From Nocardia puris (GTDB lineage: Bacteria > Actinomycetota > Actinomycetes > Mycobacteriales > Mycobacteriaceae): a DNA stretch of 64,000 nt. Position numbers and translations under genes: made by a program. Below the pieces are notes generated by a model. It was not told where the DNA came from. It was given only the letters and a program-made list of their open reading frames with translations, and searched no databases. The stretch is taken from contig NZ_QNRE01000017.1 of NCBI RefSeq assembly GCF_003315035.1, positions 97,640-161,639 on the forward strand. The letters run 5' to 3'. This document shows positions 44,234 through 52,827 of this stretch, in pieces. Position 1 is the first letter of the stretch; every line of letters starts with the position of its first letter.

Positions 44234-44818
44234 TCATTCCCCTCCAGCAGGAGGGTATCGCCCCAGGTAGATACCGGTTTCGAGGTGGAGGCGGGACGAT
44301 GACCGGCGCGACGACCGCCAGGGATCGAGTTCATCGTGTTCTCGTACCCCCAAGCTTCCTGTGGGGCGAAGGCCGCAGTGCCGATGAGCCACTCTCGGAA
44401 CAGCAGCGACGAACGACAGCACTGCTCCCGTCGGGCTGGCGTGTGTTTGTGGTGCCCATGAGGGCACCATCATTCGGCTCCCGTAAGTCACCGAATGCCG
44501 AGGTGGTTGCAGGTTTCCAGGTCGACGCGGCGCGAATATCGGGACGAACAATCCTGGTGGCTACATCTTTGGCTCCACAGAACATCCGCTGCTCACGTCC
44601 CACCGTCACAACGGCTCGCTGTCGGAAGCCCTCCACGGGCATCGCTCACATCCGCGACCGCCGAAAAGAAGTCATCCGCAAGGCGGCAGAAGATTGCCGC
44701 CCACTGTCGCCGGAAGCAGTCCACCATCACCGGCTTTCATCCCTATTTCCCCAAACCCGTTGCCTTGTAACAGAATTGTTTCCCGCCTTTCTTCCCAAAA
44801 CCGCAAAAGGACGGTAAA
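44234..44818. other. Gene-poor stretch before the recombinase
   Basis: A 200-codon plus-strand frame crosses this region but lacks motifs and a convincing start, and it runs through repeat copy 2. I see no gene. Confidence 0.45.
44449..44487 (+). repeat. 39-bp direct repeat, copy 2
   Basis: Second copy of the sequence at 43164-43202: identical hairpin arms GGTGCCC/GGGCACC and ATCATTCGGCT flank, with changes in the loop and at two flank positions. Confidence 0.85.
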
Positions 44819-44854
44819 ATGAACCGTATGGCGACCACGCAAAAGCGCGAATAA
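44819..44854 (+). CDS. 11-codon ORF upstream of recombinase terminator
   Basis: ATG 44819 with AAAAGGA seven bases upstream encodes MNRMATTQKRE and stop. The 12-mer CGTATGGCGACC inside it recurs within the hairpin at 44875-44910. A short translated ORF before a terminator, ahead of the recombinase gene, fits a leader-attenuator. Expression is inferred. Confidence 0.4.
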   Translation: MNRMATTQKRE

Positions 44855-44874
44855 ACACAATCTTCACTCCACGA

Positions 44875-44910
44875 GATAGGGAGGGTCGCCGTATGGCGAC
44901 CCTCCCTATC
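44875..44910 (+). terminator. Strong terminator/attenuator 75 bases before recombinase start
   Basis: Perfect 16-bp inverted repeat GATAGGGAGGGTCGCC / GGCGACCCTCCCTATC with a GTAT loop, followed by CTTGTATT. No protein gene ends here, so it either ends a leader transcript or insulates the recombinase gene from upstream transcription. Confidence 0.8.
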
Positions 44911-44985
44911 CTTGTATTCGGGTGAATCCTCCGCCGACGCGCGTCCGACCATACCGAAACGTAGTCCCGGCAAAGGAGGTCATCT

Positions 44986-47022
44986 ATGGCAACACGAAAC
45001 ACCCGCAATTCTCAATCCCCACAGCGGCAGTCGCTCTCATCCCATGGCCCGAACATGCCGCCGAGCGATACGCCCCTTGGGAGCGAACCCTTCCGCTCCA
45101 AGCTGGCCCTGGTGTATCTGCGCGTCTCCACCGCCCGCCAAGCCAAACGCGACGGCGAAGTGGAGGGCTACTCCATCCCGGCGCAGCGCACCAGCTGCCA
45201 CAAACGCGCTCATGAACTGGATGCAGCAGTCGAGGAGTTCGTGGATGCTGGGGCTTCGGCCCGGTCGGCAGATCGGCCGGGGTTGCAAGCGTTGTTGGCA
45301 CGTTTGGCCGATCCCTCACAGCCCCCAGTGGATTACGTGATCGTGCACAAGCTTGATCGGTTGGCCCGCGACCGGGCGGATGACGTGGCGATCCTGCTGG
45401 CGATTCGCCAAGCCGGGGCGACGTTGGTGTCGGTGTCAGAGATGGTGGATGAAACCCCGGCGGGTACGCTCATGCACGGCATTGTGGCGTCGTTCGCCGA
45501 ATACTATTCCCGCAACCTCTCGACCGAAGCCAAGAAGGGCATGAGCGAGAAGGTCAAGCGCGGCGGGACACCGGGACAGGCACCGATCGGGTACCTGAAC
45601 GTGGTGCATCGGGTGGACGGCACGGACATCAAGAGCGTGGTCATAGACGAAGTGCGCGGCCACCACATGGCCTGGGCGTTCGAGCAGTACGCCACCGGCG
45701 ATTGGAGCATCGCGGCCTTACGGGATGAACTGGAGGCTCGGGGTCTTCGTAGCCGCCCGACCAAGAAATATGTCGGCACACCGCTCTCACGCGCCCAACT
45801 GCACCGGCTGCTCAGCAATCCCTACTACAAGGGCCTGATCCGCTTCAAGGGCGTGCTGTTCGAGGGCAAGCATCCACCGCTGGTGGATGAGATCACCTGG
45901 CAACGGGTGCAAGACGTGCTCGCTGGACGCCGCATCGCCGGGGATCGCTCCTGGAAGCACGGACATTATCTCAAGGGCAGCTTGCGCTGCGAGCGATGTG
46001 GCGGACGAATCGGCTACGGCTGGAGCCGAGGCAAGGGCGGGCGCTACGACTATTTCTTCTGCCTCGGACGCCACACCGGCCGCTCGACCTGCGATCTGCC
46101 CTACATTCCGGCTGGTGCCATCGAGGACAGGGTCGCCGAACGCTGGAGCCGTATCCGGTTCAGCGACAGCGAGATAGCCGACACCCGAACGCAGATCCTC
46201 AGCGACGCCCAGGTGCTGCGCGACCAACACACCCAGCTCGCCGAGCAGCAGCGCCGTCACCTGATCCAGCTCGAACGCCAGAAGACGAAGCTGATCGACG
46301 CTTACATGGCCGACGCGATACCGGTCGAAGACCTCAAGACACGCCAGGCTGCCGTGATGGCCGAGATCGCGGACGCGCGGCGGCTCATCGCGACGGCCGA
46401 CATCGAGCTGAATGAGCTGAATACCCGCCTCGACGTTGTACTGGGCCTGCTGACGCATGCCCGCACCCTCTATGACCGGGCAGACGGCACCGCCCGCCAA
46501 TTGCTCAACAGCGCCATGTTCGCTTGGCTCACGATTGACAGCCACGACGTTTTAGATGCTTCGACCAGAGCCACAGGCAGCAGTGGCTGGACGCCGCAGG
46601 AACCCGAACTCGCGGGTGGGGAGCTGAGCGAGGTGGTGGGGGCGGTGTTGAGGTACCACCCGGATGTTAGTGGCACGACGGACACACCCCAGATCCACAA
46701 CAACCCCCATCTTGGCGGGCTGGGGACGTTCCGACGAGCACTGTCCGCACAGCCACATCATGGAGACGGGATGGCTTCCGGGGCTGCTACGCGCCCTGGC
46801 GGGCGTACAGCGACCGGACGAGACCACGGCGCAGTCCTAGCGCCCGAAACCGGTACAACCAGGCGAAACGGGCAGAAATACGGAAACAAGGCCGGACACG
46901 ACGAAACCCCGGCCAAACTTGTGTTTGACCGGGGTTCCAACGTGTACTACTTGGCGGTGGCGGAGGGATTTGAACCCTCGGAGGGGGGTACCCCTCACAC
47001 GCTTTCGAGGCGTGCTCCTTAG
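44986..47022 (+). CDS. Large serine recombinase (site-specific integrase)
   Basis: 678 aa from ATG 44986 with AAAGGAGG at ideal spacing. Resolvase domain: LALVYLRVSTARQ with nucleophile Ser48, EGYSIPAQR, VIVHKLDRLARDRAD, and the ASFAEYYSRNLSTEAKKGM helix. Then the recombinase domain (PPLVDEITWQRVQDVLAGR), a zinc ribbon (CERCGGR ... YFFCLGRHTGRSTC, about residues 334-370) and coiled-coil (LAEQQRRHLIQLERQKTKLI). The last ~40 codons run through the terminator and antisense of tRNA-Ser, so the natural C-terminus was probably altered by integration. It catalyses attP x attB integration of the island. Confidence 0.92.
   Translation: MATRNTRNSQSPQRQSLSSHGPNMPPSDTPLGSEPFRSKLALVYLRVSTARQAKRDGEVEGYSIPAQRTSCHKRAHELDAAVEEFVDAGASARSADRPGLQALLARLADPSQPPVDYVIVHKLDRLARDRADDVAILLAIRQAGATLVSVSEMVDETPAGTLMHGIVASFAEYYSRNLSTEAKKGMSEKVKRGGTPGQAPIGYLNVVHRVDGTDIKSVVIDEVRGHHMAWAFEQYATGDWSIAALRDELEARGLRSRPTKKYVGTPLSRAQLHRLLSNPYYKGLIRFKGVLFEGKHPPLVDEITWQRVQDVLAGRRIAGDRSWKHGHYLKGSLRCERCGGRIGYGWSRGKGGRYDYFFCLGRHTGRSTCDLPYIPAGAIEDRVAERWSRIRFSDSEIADTRTQILSDAQVLRDQHTQLAEQQRRHLIQLERQKTKLIDAYMADAIPVEDLKTRQAAVMAEIADARRLIATADIELNELNTRLDVVLGLLTHARTLYDRADGTARQLLNSAMFAWLTIDSHDVLDASTRATGSSGWTPQEPELAGGELSEVVGAVLRYHPDVSGTTDTPQIHNNPHLGGLGTFRRALSAQPHHGDGMASGAATRPGGRTATGRDHGAVLAPETGTTRRNGQKYGNKAGHDETPAKLVFDRGSNVYYLAVAEGFEPSEGGTPHTLSRRAP
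46903..46938 (-). terminator. Terminator of tRNA-Ser(CGA)
   Basis: 16-bp stem with a single mismatch (GAAACCCCGGCCAAAC / GTTTGACCGGGGTTCC on the plus strand), 16 bases beyond the tRNA 3' end on the minus strand. It sits inside the recombinase reading frame and appears to be host sequence. Confidence 0.8.
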
Positions 47023-47041
47023 GCCGCTCGGACACGCCACC
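46955..47041 (-). tRNA. tRNA-Ser (anticodon CGA)
   Basis: Minus strand: acceptor GGTGGCG/CGCCACC with discriminator G, D stem TCC/GGA, anticodon stem CACGC/GCGTG with loop CTCGAAA (anticodon CGA), long variable arm and T arm GAGGGTTCAAATCCCTC. CCA not encoded. It reads UCG serine codons. The serine recombinase lies directly 3' of it, so the locus is an island insertion point. Confidence 0.95.
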
Positions 47042-47073
47042 GCCGACTAGGGTACCCGAACCGGGGCCTATCG

Positions 47074-47571
47074 CTAAATCGGGTGGTCAGACGGGTGGCG
47101 GCGGGTGCGGAAGAAGGTGTCGAGGAGGGCGGCGCATTCGGGCTCGAGCACGCCGCCGCGCACATCGGGGCGGTGGTTGAGGCGACGGTCGCGCACCACG
47201 TCCCAGAGGGAGCCGACGGCGCCCGTCTTCGGCTCCCACGCCCCGAACACCAGGCGGCCGACGCGCGCCAGCACCAGCGCGCCCGCGCACATGGTGCACG
47301 GCTCCAGCGTGACGGCCAGGGTGGCGCCTTCGAGTCGCCAACCGTCGCCGTGGATTTCGGCGGCGCGGCGCAGCGCCAGCACCTCGGCGTGCGCCGTGGG
47401 ATCGCCCAGTGCCTCCCTGGCGTTGGCGGCGCGCGCCAGCTCGCGCCCCTCGGCGTCGAAGACCACCGCGCCGACCGGCACGTCGCGCGGATCGGCCGCG
47501 GCGGCGGCCGCCAGCGCGGCGCGCATCATCGCCGTATCGGACACCAGCGGATTCTCCGGCAGCGCGTTCAT
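47074..47571 (-). CDS. tadA: tRNA adenosine(34) deaminase
   Basis: 165 aa from ATG 47571 (an ATG at MMRAALAAA is also possible). CDA-fold motifs: HAEVLALRRAAE (zinc His and proton-shuttle Glu) and PCTMCAGALVLARVGRLVFG (PCxxC). It converts wobble A34 of tRNA-Arg(ACG) to inosine. It follows the tadA-associated gene with nine bases between, the order known from M. tuberculosis Rv3753c-Rv3752c. Confidence 0.93.
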   Translation of the reverse strand: MNALPENPLVSDTAMMRAALAAAAAADPRDVPVGAVVFDAEGRELARAANAREALGDPTAHAEVLALRRAAEIHGDGWRLEGATLAVTLEPCTMCAGALVLARVGRLVFGAWEPKTGAVGSLWDVVRDRRLNHRPDVRGGVLEPECAALLDTFFRTRRHPSDHPI

Positions 47572-47579
47572 GCCGCCGA

Positions 47580-48119
47580 TCACCGTGGCAGTTTGTCCAG
47601 CACCGCCGAGAATTCGCCCGCGAAACCGAGCCGCTGCGCGATCATGCCCAGTTGCTCGTCGGGGTACAGGTCGGTCTCGGCGAGGATCACGCTGAGCACC
47701 GGCTCCGGCAGGCCCAGGTCGGCGAGCACGCCGAGATCGCCCTCCTCCCAGGGGTCGACATCGTCCAGTTCGTCGGGGTCGATATCGGGGATCTCGACGT
47801 TCAGCGCGTCGAGCACGTCGGCGGCGATGTCGTAATCGATCGCGGCCGTGGCGTCCGACACGAGCAGCCGGGTGCCGCTCGGGGCGGGCCGCACGACGAT
47901 GAAGAACTCGTCGTCCACGTCCAGCAGCCCGAACACCGCACCCGAACTGCGCAAAGCCTTCAACTCGTTTTCCGCGGCGGACAAATCGGTGAGCGCCGCC
48001 GAACTCAACGGGCTGCACCGCCATTTACCGTCTTCGCGGACAACCGCCACTGCGAACCCTTCCACGTCGTCGTAATCTTCCGACGCCGCCCTGTTCGTGC
48101 CCGAGCGCTGTGCTGCCAT
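47580..48119 (-). CDS. tRNA adenosine deaminase-associated protein
   Basis: 179 aa from ATG 48119 (MAAQRSGTNRAASEDYDDV). The two-part pattern of this actinobacterial family is visible: EGFAVAVVREDGKWRCSPLS, then LRSSGAVFGLLDVDDEFFIVVRPAPSGTRLLVSDATAA, and an acidic region ending ILAETDLYPDEQLGMIAQRLGF. The role is unknown; the association with tadA is conserved. It is divergent from tyrA with 58 bases between starts. Confidence 0.85.
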   Translation of the reverse strand: MAAQRSGTNRAASEDYDDVEGFAVAVVREDGKWRCSPLSSAALTDLSAAENELKALRSSGAVFGLLDVDDEFFIVVRPAPSGTRLLVSDATAAIDYDIAADVLDALNVEIPDIDPDELDDVDPWEEGDLGVLADLGLPEPVLSVILAETDLYPDEQLGMIAQRLGFAGEFSAVLDKLPR

Positions 48120-48177
48120 GGCCGCAACGGTAGTCGGCTCGAGCTCAAATGATGAAGTCGTGTGCGAATCTGTTCGG

Positions 48178-49131
48178 GTGACTGGCGAGCGGAAAGCACC
48201 GGTGTGTGTCCTCGGCACGGGATTGATCGGCGGATCGCTGCTGCGCGCGGCGGTGGCGGCGGGCTATCCGGCGTTCGGATACAACAGATCGCGGCCGGGC
48301 GCCGAGGCGGCCCGCGCCGACGGATTCGACGTGGACACCGACCTGCCCGCCGTGCTCGGCCGGGCCGCCGAGGCGGACGCGCTGCTGGTCGTCGCGGTGC
48401 CGATGCCCGCCGTGGCGCACATCTTGTCCTCGATCGCCACCTTCGCACCGGGCTGCGCGCTCACCGATGTGGTGAGCGTCAAGGCCCCGGTCGCCGACGC
48501 GGTGCGCGAGCACGGGCTGGCGGCCCGCTACGTGGGCGGCCACCCCATGGCGGGCACGTCGGAATCGGGCTGGCAGGCCACCGACGCCGAGCTGTTCCGC
48601 GGTGCGGTGTGGGCGGTCGGCGTGGACGAGGGCACGCACGCCGACCCCTGGCGGCGGGTCACCCGGCTCGCGCTGGATTGCGGTTCGGTGGTGGTGCCGG
48701 TGGTGGCGGCCGAGCACGACCGGGCGGTCGCGCGCATCTCGCACCTGCCGCACGTGCTGGCCGAGGCGCTGGCCGCCTCGGGCGCGGCGGGCGGGCCGCT
48801 GGCGCTGGGCCTGGCGGCGGGGTCGTTCCGCGACGGCACCCGCGTCGCCGCCACCGCCCCCGACCTGGTGCGCGCCATCTGCGAACCCAACGCGGGCGCG
48901 TTGCTCGAAGTCCTCGACGAAACCCTCGACGCGCTCACGGCCGCCCGCGCCTCACTGACCGAGCGGGGGTCGCTGGCCGACTTGGTGCAGGCCGGGCACG
49001 ACGGGCGCCTCGAGTACGAGACGGTCGACCGCTGGGAGATCACCGACGTGCGGATCGGCGACCATGACTGGCTCGAGCGTCTGCGCGCGGCGGGGCAACG
49101 CGGTGGCGTGATCACGAAACCGCTCGACTGA
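48178..49131 (+). CDS. tyrA: Prephenate dehydrogenase
   Basis: 317 aa from GTG 48178. N-terminal Rossmann motif VCVLGTGLIGGSLLRA for NAD(P), then LTDVVSVKAPV, the catalytic-site region GGHPMAGTSESGW (conserved His) and ISHLPHVLAEAL. It oxidatively decarboxylates prephenate (or dehydrogenates arogenate) in tyrosine synthesis. No ACT domain is present, the normal state for this actinobacterial clade. Divergent from tadA and its partner, as in M. tuberculosis Rv3752c-Rv3754. Confidence 0.92.
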   Translation: MTGERKAPVCVLGTGLIGGSLLRAAVAAGYPAFGYNRSRPGAEAARADGFDVDTDLPAVLGRAAEADALLVVAVPMPAVAHILSSIATFAPGCALTDVVSVKAPVADAVREHGLAARYVGGHPMAGTSESGWQATDAELFRGAVWAVGVDEGTHADPWRRVTRLALDCGSVVVPVVAAEHDRAVARISHLPHVLAEALAASGAAGGPLALGLAAGSFRDGTRVAATAPDLVRAICEPNAGALLEVLDETLDALTAARASLTERGSLADLVQAGHDGRLEYETVDRWEITDVRIGDHDWLERLRAAGQRGGVITKPLD

Positions 49132-49143
49132 GCTGGTCCTATA

Positions 49144-49749
49144 TCAGATGCGCTCGGCGAGACCGGGATAGTCGAGCAGGAACCCGTCCTCGTCCACCGT
49201 GACGGTCGCGCTGGAGACCGGCGACAGCACGCTGATGCCGTCGGCGGCGCTGCTGTAGACCAGGCTCGCCTCCTGCACCAGCAGGTCGGGCAGCCGCACG
49301 TACACCACGGGGACCTGCACGTCCTCCACGGCGTGCTGGAGGCCGAAGCGGCGGATCGGCAGCGTGTTGAAGAACGGGCTCAGCACCACGTCCACGTCCA
49401 GGGCGCCGGCGAAGGTGGAGCGCACGTGGCTGCCGCCCGCGTCCACCAGCCAGTAGTTCTCCTCGTCCCTGGCGATGGAGGCGTGCCGCTCCCCCGCCGC
49501 GGTCGTGGTGCGCAGGGACAGTCGCTTGGTGGCGCCGTTCTCGTCGGTGACCAGGTCGTAGGACGCGCTGAAGGCCGGGTGGTCCTCGCAGTCGCCGCCG
49601 ATCATGCGGCCCGCCGCGCGAATGCGGTTGCCGTTCAACGTCACGCGCACCGACTCCATCCGTGTCGCGTTGTGCGCTCGCCACGTGAGAATCGAGGGCC
49701 ACCGGGGCGCCGCCGGTGTGCCGTCGAGATCGGGGGCAGGAATGGTCAC
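49144..49749 (-). CDS. Putative glycolipid-binding protein
   Basis: 201 aa. The start is ATG 49749 and the protein shows SILTWRAHNATRMESVRVTLNGNRIRAAGRMIG, RHASIARDEENYWLVDAG and DVDVVLSPFFNTLPIRRFGL, the signature of the putative glycolipid-binding domain (PF06475), built of beta strands. Function is not established. Convergent with tyrA. Confidence 0.85.
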   Translation of the reverse strand: MTIPAPDLDGTPAAPRWPSILTWRAHNATRMESVRVTLNGNRIRAAGRMIGGDCEDHPAFSASYDLVTDENGATKRLSLRTTTAAGERHASIARDEENYWLVDAGGSHVRSTFAGALDVDVVLSPFFNTLPIRRFGLQHAVEDVQVPVVYVRLPDLLVQEASLVYSSAADGISVLSPVSSATVTVDEDGFLLDYPGLAERI

Positions 49750-49971
49750 CCATCTACGGTAAGCGACAAACGCGCCGTCGTAGCTATACGCCCGCCCGCA
49801 TCACCTCGGCCCGCCGCCCCCGGCACCGGCCATCACCTGCGAATCCGCGGGCGCCGACCACACGTGCGCGCCGCGCCCCGGGCGCCTGAGCGCGACCGGG
49901 TAACGCAGGACACGTGCCCGCTCGGCCTGTCGGGTCGTTTGGATTCCGGAATCCAGCGGTACAACGGAAGG

Positions 49972-50901
49972 ATGAAGGCTTCGAAGCTGTGGACCGTGGT
50001 CGTCGGCGCTCTCGCTGCCTGCATCGCCTTCGCGCCACCCGCAGGCGCGGCGCCACGGGTGGCGGGCGAGACGCCGCTGGCGCCGCGGGTATCCCAGATC
50101 GACGTGTATTCGCCGTCGATGGACCGGGTGATCCCCAACCGGGTGATCAAGGCGGCGGGCGCGGGGGCGCCCACGCTGTACCTGCTCACCGGCGCGGGCG
50201 GCGGCCAGGACGGCATCTCCTGGTGGGACGACACCGATGTGGTGCAGTTCTTCGCGGACAGGAACGTCAACGTCGTGATGCCGGTGGGCGGCCGGTTCAG
50301 CCTGTACACCGACTGGATCGCCGACGATCCCGCGCTCGGCCGCAACAAGTGGCAGACCTACCTCACCGCGGAACTGCCCGGCGTGATCGACGCGCACCTG
50401 GGCGCCAGCGGGCGCAACGCCATCGCCGGTGTGTCGATGAGCGCGGCCTCCGCGCTGGACCTGGCCATCCAGGGCGGTCCCCGGTACCAGGCGGTCGCCG
50501 CCTACAGCGGGTGCCCGTGGTCGTCCGACCCGCTCGGCATCGCCCTGGCCAGCGCGCAGGTGCTGCGCGGCGGCGGCAACCCGGTCAACATGTGGGGCGT
50601 GCCCGGTGGTGCGGGCTGGCGGGCCCACGACCCGTTCCTGAACGCGGGACGCCTCGCGGGCAAGACGATCTACCTCTCCGCCGCCTCTGGCATCCCGGGC
50701 GTCATCGACGAGGGCGGTGTCCCCGCCCCGCCCGTCGAGGCCATCGCCAGCGCCTGCACCGGCGCCTTCGCGGGCCGCCTCGCCGAACTCGGCATCCCCG
50801 CCATCCACCTCAACCGCGCCGTCGGCTCGCACACGTGGGGCCAGTTCGAGACCGACCTGCACGACTCCTGGCCGCATCTGGCCCGCGCCATCGGGGCGTA
50901 G
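49972..50901 (+). CDS. Antigen-85-like mycolyltransferase/esterase, secreted
   Basis: 309 aa from ATG 49972 with GGAAGG at good spacing. Signal peptide (LWTVVVGALAACIAFAPPAGAAP), then an alpha/beta-hydrolase with IPNRVIKAAGAGAPTLYLLTGAGGG, the nucleophile elbow GVSMSAAS (Ser155) and the catalytic His in VGSHTWGQFETDL (about 287). The family esterifies trehalose or arabinogalactan with mycolates. It lies next to a lipid synthesis/export block, supporting an envelope role. Acyl specificity cannot be read. Confidence 0.85.
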   Translation: MKASKLWTVVVGALAACIAFAPPAGAAPRVAGETPLAPRVSQIDVYSPSMDRVIPNRVIKAAGAGAPTLYLLTGAGGGQDGISWWDDTDVVQFFADRNVNVVMPVGGRFSLYTDWIADDPALGRNKWQTYLTAELPGVIDAHLGASGRNAIAGVSMSAASALDLAIQGGPRYQAVAAYSGCPWSSDPLGIALASAQVLRGGGNPVNMWGVPGGAGWRAHDPFLNAGRLAGKTIYLSAASGIPGVIDEGGVPAPPVEAIASACTGAFAGRLAELGIPAIHLNRAVGSHTWGQFETDLHDSWPHLARAIGA

Positions 50902-50922
50902 ACCGAGACGACAGGCCGCCGA

Positions 50923-52827
50923 CTACACCAGCGACTCCCGCCACGCGGCGTGCAGCGACGCGAAACGTCCGGTGCCCTCGATCAATTCGCCGGGCGGTCC
51001 GTCCTCCACCACGCGGCCCCGGTCCAGCACGAGGACGCGGTCGGCGATGGCGACGGTGGAGAGCCGGTGGGCGATGATGACGGCCGTGCGGTCGCGCAGC
51101 ACGGTCTCCAGGGCGCGCTGGACCTGGCGTTCGCCGGGGATGTCCAGGCTGGAGGTGGCCTCGTCCAGCACGATCACCGCCGGGTCGGCCAGGAAGACGC
51201 GCGCGAACGCCACCAGCTGCCGCTGGCCCGCGGACAGGCGGCCGCCGCGCCTGCGCACGTCGGTGTCGAATCCGTCGGGCAGTGCCGTGACGAAGTCGTA
51301 CAGCCCGACCGCGCGGGCGGCCGCGCGCACCTCGGCGTCGGTGGCCTCGGGCCTGCCGAGCCGGATGTTGTCGGCCACCGATCCGGAGAACAGGTACGAC
51401 TCCTGGGTCACCATCACCACGTTGCGCCGCAGGTCGGCGTCGCTCAGGTGGCGCAGGTCCACGCCGTCCAGGGTGACCGTGCCGCCCGACGGGTCGTAGA
51501 ACCGGGTGAGCAGCTTGGCCAGCGTCGATTTGCCCGCACCCGTCGCACCGACCAGCGCGAGCACCTGCCCTGCCGGAATCTCCAGCGAGAACTCGGGCAG
51601 CACCGGCCCGCGCGCGTCCGGCGCCGCGCCTGCCGGGCCGGGTGCGCTGTCGTAGCCGAACCACACGCCGTCGAGCCGCAGCGTGCCCTTCGCCTTCTCC
51701 AGCGGCACCGGATCCCGCGGTTCGCGCACCGTGGGCTCCTCCTCCAGCACGCCGGAGATCTTCTCCAGCGCCGCGGCCGCGGACTGGTAGGAGTTGAACA
51801 CCTGCGCGAGTTCGTCGAGCGGACCGTAGAACTCGTTGAGGTAGAGCAGATACGCCGCGAGCACGCCGACGGCGAGGTTGCCCTCCATCACCTGCCACGC
51901 GCCCACCACGATGACGACCACCGTGGTGAGGTTGCCCAGCAGCCGGGTGAGCCCCGCGTAGTCGCCCATACCGCGCATGGCGGCGATGGTGGCCGTGCGG
52001 TATTCGGCGTCCTCGGCCGCGAGCATCGACTCGTTGCGCCGCTCGCGCCGGAACGCCTGCACCGCGCGCATACCGCCCATGGACTCCACGAACTGCACGA
52101 TCACCTTCGCGATCGCGCCGCGCGTGCGCCGGTAGCCGGCCCGCTGCCTGCGCTGCGCCCAGCGGGTAACCAGCACCAGCGGCACGAATCCGGCCAGCAC
52201 GATCAGCGCGAGCGTCTGGTCCAGGTAGATCAGCAGCGCCGCGATGGTCACCACCGACAGGATCGCGCTCAACGCCTGGTCGAGCGCGCCCTCCAGCAGT
52301 TCCTGCAGGGTTTCGATATCGCCGGTGAGCCGGGCGACCGCCTTGCCCGAGGTGTACTTGTCGTGGAACGACACGCTCTGGCGCTGCATGTGCTCGAACA
52401 GCCGCACCCGCAGGTCGAACAGCACGCTCTGGCTCAACCTGCCGGTCAACCGCAGGAACCAGTACGTGGTGAACGTGCCAAGCGCGACGGTGCCGAGGTA
52501 ACCCGCGACGGTCGTCGCCATGGGCGTCCAGTTTCCTTGCGCGCCTTGGGCGATACCGTTGTCCAGCCCGTAGGCGATGAACAGCGGCCCCGACACCATC
52601 GCCGCGTTGTCCACGACGACCAGCACCAGCGCCAGCAGCACCTGCCTGCGGTAGGGCCGCACCAGATCGAGCAGCAGCCGCCGGGATCGCTCGGCCAGCA
52701 CCAGGTTTCCGGTCTGAGTGACCTCCTTGTCCTCGCCCGCGATACCGCGCCAGTCGGCCACCTCGTCGCGCTCGGTGCGCGAATCGGGTTCGGCGGGTTC
52801 GTCTTTGGTCACGGTGTCGGTGGTCAT
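50923..52827 (-). CDS. ABC exporter half-transporter (catalytic subunit)
   Basis: 634 aa exporter. After a hydrophilic N-terminus come six membrane helices (about residues 60-350) and a nucleotide-binding domain with Walker A GATGAGKS, signature LSAGQRQL (non-canonical), Walker B VIVLDEATSSLD with Glu, and IAHRLST. Its ATG overlaps the stop of the partner gene (ATGA). With its partner it forms a heterodimeric exporter downstream of the acyl-AMP ligase and ketosynthase, so lipid or glycolipid export is the likely job. Confidence 0.88.
   Translation of the reverse strand: MTTDTVTKDEPAEPDSRTERDEVADWRGIAGEDKEVTQTGNLVLAERSRRLLLDLVRPYRRQVLLALVLVVVDNAAMVSGPLFIAYGLDNGIAQGAQGNWTPMATTVAGYLGTVALGTFTTYWFLRLTGRLSQSVLFDLRVRLFEHMQRQSVSFHDKYTSGKAVARLTGDIETLQELLEGALDQALSAILSVVTIAALLIYLDQTLALIVLAGFVPLVLVTRWAQRRQRAGYRRTRGAIAKVIVQFVESMGGMRAVQAFRRERRNESMLAAEDAEYRTATIAAMRGMGDYAGLTRLLGNLTTVVVIVVGAWQVMEGNLAVGVLAAYLLYLNEFYGPLDELAQVFNSYQSAAAALEKISGVLEEEPTVREPRDPVPLEKAKGTLRLDGVWFGYDSAPGPAGAAPDARGPVLPEFSLEIPAGQVLALVGATGAGKSTLAKLLTRFYDPSGGTVTLDGVDLRHLSDADLRRNVVMVTQESYLFSGSVADNIRLGRPEATDAEVRAAARAVGLYDFVTALPDGFDTDVRRRGGRLSAGQRQLVAFARVFLADPAVIVLDEATSSLDIPGERQVQRALETVLRDRTAVIIAHRLSTVAIADRVLVLDRGRVVEDGPPGELIEGTGRFASLHAAWRESLV

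Noticed and set aside
44215..44817. 200-codon plus-strand frame before the recombinase
   Set aside because: No family resemblance, no good ribosome binding site, and it runs straight through repeat copy 2 and the palindrome region.
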